The notes below the pieces were generated by a model, which was not told the DNA's origin, ran no database searches, and saw only the letters and a list, made by a program, of their open reading frames with translations. Positions 58,701-64,000 of a DNA stretch of 64,000 bases are shown here, piece after piece. The stretch's first letter is position 1; every line of letters begins with the position of its first letter. Source of the stretch: Condylostoma magnum (taxonomy: Eukaryota; Ciliophora; Heterotrichea; Heterotrichida; Condylostomatidae); NCBI GenBank assembly GCA_920105805.1, contig CAKKTI010000011.1, positions 1 to 64,000 of the forward strand, in the 5' to 3' direction. Position numbers and translations under genes: made by a program.

Positions 58701-60016
58701 TAAACATTCCTTATGATGATGATATACAAGAAATAGAGTCATGCTTTGAAGATTTTGGGTATACAATTACTAATGATTAAGAAGATGTTTTTTGCAATGC
58801 ATGTAATAGCATTAATGTGCTAAGCACTTAAAAACTACAAAAATTAAGCAACAATCTAATATTTTAACTAGATAGAGAATAAATAACTGCATCAAATAAA
58901 GTTTTCTGACAATAATCTCAACAAGTAGTATTTCCCTTTATCTTAGATTTGAGCTAATTTTAAGAGTAATCAACAGGTCATTTAATCTATGAGCTACATG
59001 GAATAATTGGAAGCTATTATGAAAAAAAGTAAATCTAATACTTTGCTTACGTTTTAGATATATAAGAAAAATATTGATATTATGTTAAAGACTCTACTAT
59101 ATATTAAGCCACCTAATAAAGTATCTTATAGTCATTTAATAGCACTACAAAAAGGAGTCATCCTTATATGCTATTTTATAGGATTTAATAAAGCCAATTC
59201 AAATATACACTGTAAATTCCTACACACATTTAATAGAATTTTAAGCAGTTTTATCATAAAATTTCTTAAAAGATTTATAAAAATCCATTTCAAGCATTGC
59301 CAAAGCATTAATTATCTAAAAATGAAGAAACTGATTGCTAGGAAATATAACTTTTTGCAGTAAAGGTAAAAAAAGTATCAAGAGATTACCCATACAAATT
59401 TGTTCCTATTGGCACTATTATAGCAGACTTTAAAACTACTTATGAGGACTTAAGGCAAGTAATACTATAAAATTTTAAATACTAAAAATTTGTTAAAAGT
59501 AGCAAAAAGCTCATTTTTAGATAAAAAGATGATATATTTGTAAGGAATATAATAGACCTAAATTAGTAAATATGCGATGCGCAATTGAAGCAAATTTGTA
59601 TATGTGAAAATATTGCATAGTGACAAATAAATAGTAATTAAGTAATTTTAGACATTAAAAAGATTGTCTCAAACGAAAAATACTATTACAACTTATAAGA
59701 AATTGTAGTATTATCCAACTAAAGTACAAAAGATCTATGATTGCTGCTTTCTTAAGTATCTGATATCCCTAAAGAGAAGCTAGCTATTTTTATTTATAAT
59801 GGGTAAACTCCTCTATTAGCTGATTTATTCTTCTATAACTCTAGAGATTATATTACTACTTATGATAAAACCCTTCTTATTAATCAGGCTCCGTATAACA
59901 TTCATAATAGTGGAACAATTATTTTTGTATTGGATAGAATTAAATAGTAAAAACAAATTATTAAGAAACAGGGTAGCTTTTGGGAAAAGTTCAAGCTAAG
60001 GATTTGCTGCAGTTAG
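55795..60016 (+). CDS. giant USP34/USP24-type protein, catalytically dead by sequence
   Basis: About 1401 residues if a 16-nt intron near 58260 is removed. The N-terminal 820 residues are hydrophobic helical repeats, as expected for the ARM-like arms of USP9X/24/34. The USP domain begins KGLKSSIGINYLNEIIQILF: the catalytic Cys of GLTNLGATCYL is Asn841. The zinc ribbon is kept (CNNCEEIS, CNACNSI), but the His box reads KQIQYFAYVLD with Gln1076 (codon TAA) where GHY has His; the following WYYVKDS keeps Trp (encoded by TGA at 59075) and Asp. After it come ubiquitin-like parts (KLAIFIYNGQTPLLADLFFY). Most likely a pseudo-deubiquitinase scaffold. Alternatively two genes, with the second starting at ATG 58295. 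End TAG 60014 or a later TAA. Confidence 0.75.
58260..58275 (+). other. candidate 16-nt intron
   Basis: GTAAGCTAAAAGCGAG lies where the helical-repeat frame must shift to the USP-domain frame. Its removal gives NIEICQYTKNMKLKGLKSS. GT-AG pairs of 31 or 34 nt upstream would also restore the frame, so the exact intron is unsure. Confidence 0.4.
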
Positions 60017-60339
60017 TAACTTTATCTAATGAACCAAAAATAAAATACTTAAATATCAAAATTATGTATTATTAGGCAACAATACACATTTCTACCGTAT
60101 TTTATAACACAAAGCCCATTAAATACACAATAATTATAACCTACTCCTAAATCTCAAATAAACACTAAATACCTCTATATACAACAAAACTAATTTTCTT
60201 ACAGCTTCAAATTCCCCAATGCTTAATTTTTACAAAAAATACACAACAAACCTTTAACACATAAAGCTCATCAACGCTTTCAACCTAAGTCTAAATTTTC
60301 AATCCTTCGTTCAAATGGCTGGAAAGCTTTGTTATAAAT
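60017..60339. other. intergenic region upstream of RPL26
   Basis: About 320 bp, A/C-rich on the plus strand, unlike other spacers. An out-of-frame ATG at 60314 precedes the RPL26 start and would open an overlapping upstream frame. No gene seen. Confidence 0.5.
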
Positions 60340-60750
60340 ATGAAGTTCAGTTCATCGGTGAGCAGCTCAGCTTAAAAGTCAAGATTCAGGCATTTCAACG
60401 CTCCCTCCCACATTAGAAGAAAGCTTATGAGTGCTCACTTATCCAAGGAGCTTAAGACAAAGCACAGTGTTAGGGCAATGCCTATTAGAAAAGGAGATGA
60501 AGTCACTGTTGTTCGCGGCGGAAGCAAGGGGGCTAATGGAAAAGTAATTACTGTTTATCGCAAGAGGTTCTGTATTCACATAGAACGATAGGTCAGGCAA
60601 AAGTCGAATGGATAAACTGTTCCTATTCCTTTTCACCCAAGCAACTTAGTAATCAACAAGCTCAAAATGGACAAAGATAGAAAGAGCTTAATCGAGAGGA
60701 AAGCACTTACAGTTATGGGCAAGAAGAACAAAATAGTTAACGTTGACTGA
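60340..60750 (+). CDS. RPL26: 60S ribosomal protein L26 (uL24)
   Basis: 136 residues. The match is strong from [20 protein letters not shown] and [20 protein letters not shown], through the KOW motif [20 protein letters not shown], to [40 protein letters not shown] and ERKA. Start ATG 60340 ([12 protein letters not shown]) corresponds to the family MKFNPFVTSDRSK. Ends at TGA 60748-60750 at a family-typical length, so TGA is a true stop here. Located at the polypeptide exit region of the large subunit. Confidence 0.97.
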
Positions 60751-60925
60751 GTAGTAATTCCTTTAGTTATAAAAGATGTATTGAGAGGAGGGAAGTATTT
60801 GTATGAAAGATGAAATTGATCATATTATGAATTTTTAAAGCATTTCAGCGGTAAGCTTTATCATAACTTTTATATTACATAATCCCCTCAAAACTTGAGT
60901 AATATGCTTAGCCTAACTATAAATA

Positions 60926-61258
60926 TCATCTTGGTTTTCTAAATGCAAAATCTACTCTTACCTTCTACCCAATCATATCTTTTCCATCCATCTCTCTAAT
61001 CGCTTTATCAGCCTCTTATTTACTTTCATACTAAATCAAAGCATAACTTTTAGTTTCTCCTGTTCTCCTATCAAAATTCATATGCAGGTTTTTAATTTAT
61101 CCAAATTCAGAAAATACATCACAAATATCATCATCTTGGCACTCAGGATGCAGTCCTCTTATAAAAACAGTCCAACCCTCAATAGACTGAATAGGGCCGT
61201 AGTCTGACTCCAAAGACTCAAATTGATCACTCTATGAAACACATCTCTACTCAGACAT
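60926..61258 (-). CDS. RBM8A: RNA-binding protein 8A (Y14), exon junction complex
   Basis: 110 residues. The RRM and its N-terminal lead match Y14: YGPIQSIEGWTVFIRGLHPE (human SVEGWILFVTGVHEE), DVFSEFGQIKNLHMNFDRRT, GETKSYALIQYESKQEADKA, IREMDGKDMIGQKVRVDFAF. It ends RKPR at TGA 60926, so the Arg/Ser-rich tail of animal Y14 is missing. Y14 pairs with MAGO and marks spliced mRNAs; its presence fits a genome with real though tiny introns. The ATG is only 7 positions (6 bp gap) from the stop of the same-strand transporter gene upstream. Confidence 0.93.
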
Positions 61259-61264
61259 TTTAGC

Positions 61265-62329
61265 TTAAAATTTACTTTTCTTATTTTTATAACTACTCTC
61301 AACGTCAATTTCTACAGCATGGGGAAACTTCTCCCTGATATCATCCTCTATATCCTCAATTATCTCTGTTGTGTGTGTTAATACAAGTCCTGTTGTCTTT
61401 TTGATTAGTTTTTCTATTTATGCGATCTATTCTTCGTTTTGGCAGCTAATAAGCATATCTTTTTATACACTTTGCAATACTCTGTTGTAAATAGTAGAAA
61501 AGTCGTATTAGAATAGAGCTGCTATCCTTAGTTCATGCAAGCTTAGATAAGTGCTTTTTATATCATTCACTTGTGATACTCCCTGAGTATTTTCTAATAA
61601 TTACCTGATTCTTACTAAATCTGTCTTATCTGTTCCAATACCAGTTAAGATATCAATATTTAGCTTGGCCCTTTGAATTCCATTATATCTGTTTGAAAAT
61701 TACATTTGATTAAGTCCAATAATTACCATTCCGGCGTAATCAATCATCAAATTTCCACTTAAAATTACAGCAAATCCTGTTAAAATAGCAATACTTGTAG
61801 AATAAATACCATTTATCTCTCTTCTTATTTCTCTCTCACTAATTCAATCAGTTTTTCTCCTACCTCTTAGAATATCAAGCATAAGTCAAAATCGTTATTT
61901 AGAGGTTAGCCATGGTTTAAGAATATCCAACAACCGTTCAGCTCTGTATATTTCTAGGCCCAAGGCGCCACCTAGAATTACTAAACTTGTGGGGGATGCC
62001 ATACCTGGTAACACCATCAAAGTTCCTCCCAGTATAGGAACTACTACATGAGATATCCCTGACGTTACCTATAGCAGGGAAGGCAGGAAGGAAAATATGT
62101 TGGAAACTCTCTTATAGCCATAGTTAAATTCTTTGTGGGGCTAATTGTATATATAAGTAGACCCTAGGGAGATACAGTTATCAAAGGCGAATAGCCCGCT
62201 TCGGATTATCTCTGAACTTACTGATGATGTAGGGGAAAATCATTAGGCTAGTGACTTTAGTCCAAGGCCTGTCAAATCGTACTTTAAGGAGTGTTTTCCT
62301 ATCAACTATGGCAAGTTTTTAAATAACAT
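61265..62329 (-). CDS. SLC30A9/ZnT9-like CDF family protein, metal-site degenerate
   Basis: 354 residues. The order of membrane segments and the C-terminal domain fit ZnT9: FSPTSSVSSEIIRSGLFAFD (ZnT9 AEGIHSLSDT region), HKEFNYGYKRVSNIFSFLPS (HPYGYGRERF), GMASPTSLVILGGALGLEIY, REIRREINGIYSTSIAILTG, and the cytosolic domain LVRIRQLLENTQGVSQVNDI with KSTYLSLHELRIAALFQYDF. The transport-site His and the acidic residue of the fifth helix are not present in the expected places, so transport may be lost or changed. ZnT9 acts in mitochondria. Ends at TAA 61265, six bases before the Y14 start codon. Confidence 0.75.
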
Positions 62330-62429
62330 TTTATATAGTAATTATTACTGTTTTAAGTTAGGCAAATAATAAGCTTTTAGAAAGTTTGATTGGTTTATAC
62401 ATTATTCATAAACTTAAAGTTGTTAAATA

Positions 62430-64000
62430 ATGGAGCTTGTTAATAGAATTCGATTTAGGGAAAACAAAGCCAGATCAATCCCACGGAGAAGAAAGCTTAA
62501 AGAAATTATTGAGGAATCCTATAATGAAACAGAAGGATTCAGACAATAGTCCCATAGTGTAATTCATAAAACATCAAATAAGCAAACACCATGTGCCAAG
62601 AGATAAGTTAAGTTTTTCTATAATTTTTTGTAGGAATTAAAGAATTACGATGAAGTATATAGTCACTTTATGTAAATAAGTAAAAGAATAAAGATTATTG
62701 AGTAAAAGGCAATTTTATCCTAAAATTAATTAAGAGGCCTTTTAAGATAGCACTTAAGTAAAGATGCTATAAGATTCTCTACATCAGAGCCTAAAATTGA
62801 ATAAAAGTCATAAAGAATCAATTTTTCAAGAGATAATTCGCTAAAAAAATAATCTACTAGAAGTAGATTAAATCTTAATTAGAAGCAAAAGGATAACTAA
62901 CTAAATGTGGCTGAAAGTAAGTAATCTAATAATTCTAAGCCAATAAGTAATTTAAAGCGGATATAAAGCAGGGCTTAGATTTTAAAGCCTGGGAATAAGA
63001 AACTTATAAAGATATTTAATCAGATTTGTCTTTGTTAAAATCAAATAGAGCTTAAAAAGGGATATATCTCATAAGACAAGTTTAGAGATTATTTACTATA
63101 AAGATATCCTACTTAAATTGTAGAGTCCTTCATAAAGTATTTTGATTTTGTAAAGTAATGAAATTTTAACGATTTTCATAAAACTATTGAGCATTTTCTA
63201 TAGCAAAAAAGTAGCAAACACTTCAAATTTAGTTTTGATGCTTATGACTTGAGTAAAGATCGAAGGATTTGCTATAGCGATGTTTTTACTTATATATAGA
63301 TTTAAGATGAGAACTAAAATGATAAAGATTTATAATTAATTAAAGAAGCACTTTAATAGAAAAGATTATTACAGCCTAGACAAAGCAATAATATTTAACT
63401 AAACTCAACAAATATTATTGAAAAACCAAGCTTAACTCTTAAAGAATTTTGTGATCTAAAGTTTGAAAATCAAAAACCATAAATATTCTACGATTTTGTG
63501 TTGTTTATAACAGGTAAAAGACTAATAAAATAAGCTCCAGTGCCTTAATAATTAATCCGAAGAGATAGTGAAATTATAATATATGAAATGGAATAAAATG
63601 TTTAATTATTCCAATAAGTTTTAAATGGGCCTAAGTACCAGTATTACATTGATTTAAAAGAAATTTCTAACTAGTATAAATACGATGACTTTTAAAAATT
63701 GATAAGAAAGTTTAAGTTTTTAGAATCAAGTGAGTTCAATGATCAAAGGCTTATTACTTTAGAATCCTTTATTGAATAATATGTAACTTTTAAATAGCCT
63801 AAAATGATAGGAACCAAAGCCTCTTACTTTTTGAAAAGAATCTATAAGGTAATTGCTGGCCCAAGATATGAAGATGTTACAAAATTAAGATTTTTAACTT
63901 CTGTTTATCCTTTAATTTATGGTACAAATAGAGAGAAACATTTTTGATTATTTTAGGTCCTTGATAGTAGAAATGATGATGTTATTAGTTCAAGCGAATT
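62430..64000 (+). CDS. EF-hand-like protein, N-terminal part (continues past window)
   Basis: 523 residues are inside the window, one open frame from ATG 62430. A basic, polar N-terminus (RIRFRENKARSIPRRRKLKE) precedes helical pairs with EF-hand-like loops: FSFDAYDLSKDRRICYSDVF (about 284-303; D-x-S-x-D-x-x-I pattern) and near the edge LFQVLDSRNDDVISSSE. Others are degenerate (GYISQDKFRDYLLQRYP). This architecture resembles large calcium-binding proteins of ciliate cortex or calcium-responsive regulators. TGA reads as Trp in KQWNFNDF and EKHFWLFQ. Divergent from the SLC30A9-like gene with 100 bp between start codons. Confidence 0.75.

Noticed and set aside
58295-60016. USP domain as a separate gene starting at ATG 58295
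   Set aside because: Possible, but USP9X/24/34-type proteins carry helical arms before the domain, the upstream frame is open for 820 codons, and a short intron joins them; kept as the alternative.

Overview
The window is a macronuclear-type contig of a ciliate in which all three standard stop codons are used both as sense codons and as terminators: TAA and TAG read as Gln and TGA as Trp inside genes, and each of the three also ends genes. This matches the ambiguous code known from the heterotrich Condylostoma magnum (NCBI table 28). It does not fit codes where only TGA terminates, because several genes with recognisable C-termini stop at TAG or TAA. A standard-code scan therefore breaks almost every gene into pieces. 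I read the genes with TAA/TAG = Gln and TGA = Trp and placed ends by family C-termini and by the next gene. Gene ends are uncertain by tens of bases where marked. The DNA is AT-rich, introns are rare and very short (candidates of 16 to 28 nt), and genes are packed on both strands with gaps often of 6 to 100 bp.

Layout. 0-6 kb: 5' part of a chitin synthase, CCA-adding enzyme, a CTD-type phosphatase, a Rab GTPase, a decayed MORN-repeat gene and a tiny acylated-type protein. 6.7-16.3 kb: a WD40-ankyrin-TRP-like channel, a small Cys-rich protein, a large Cys-rich multi-membrane surface protein and a BAH-PHD chromatin reader. 16.3-23 kb: metaxin-like protein, coiled-coil proteins, an RBR ubiquitin ligase, glycine cleavage H protein and a START-like protein. 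23-35 kb: a 2059-residue EGF-type membrane protein, mitochondrial-type enoyl-CoA hydratase, a cation channel with two cyclic-nucleotide-binding domains and a long coiled-coil protein. 35-42 kb: a gene-poor zone with two paralogous secreted Ala/Glu-rich repeat proteins that share a signal peptide and a promoter block at identical spacing. 42-52 kb: a cell-cycle and housekeeping cluster (retinoblastoma-like, proteasome beta type-2, SLD5 of GINS, exportin-7), a tRNA-Cys, and two related short MGxCEC proteins. 52-64 kb: a four-pass membrane protein, a C2H2 zinc finger, a giant USP34-type protein that has lost its catalytic Cys and His, ribosomal protein L26, the exon-junction protein Y14/RBM8A, a degenerate SLC30A9-like transporter and the 5' part of an EF-hand protein.

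Most neighbours are functionally unrelated; I see no operon-like pathway. The clearest themes are the context-dependent stop codons, extreme compaction (divergent start codons 10 and 13 bp apart, tandem stop-to-start distance of 6 bp, abutting convergent stops), and the duplicated secreted repeat-protein locus. I saw no viral fossils, transposons or CRISPR arrays.
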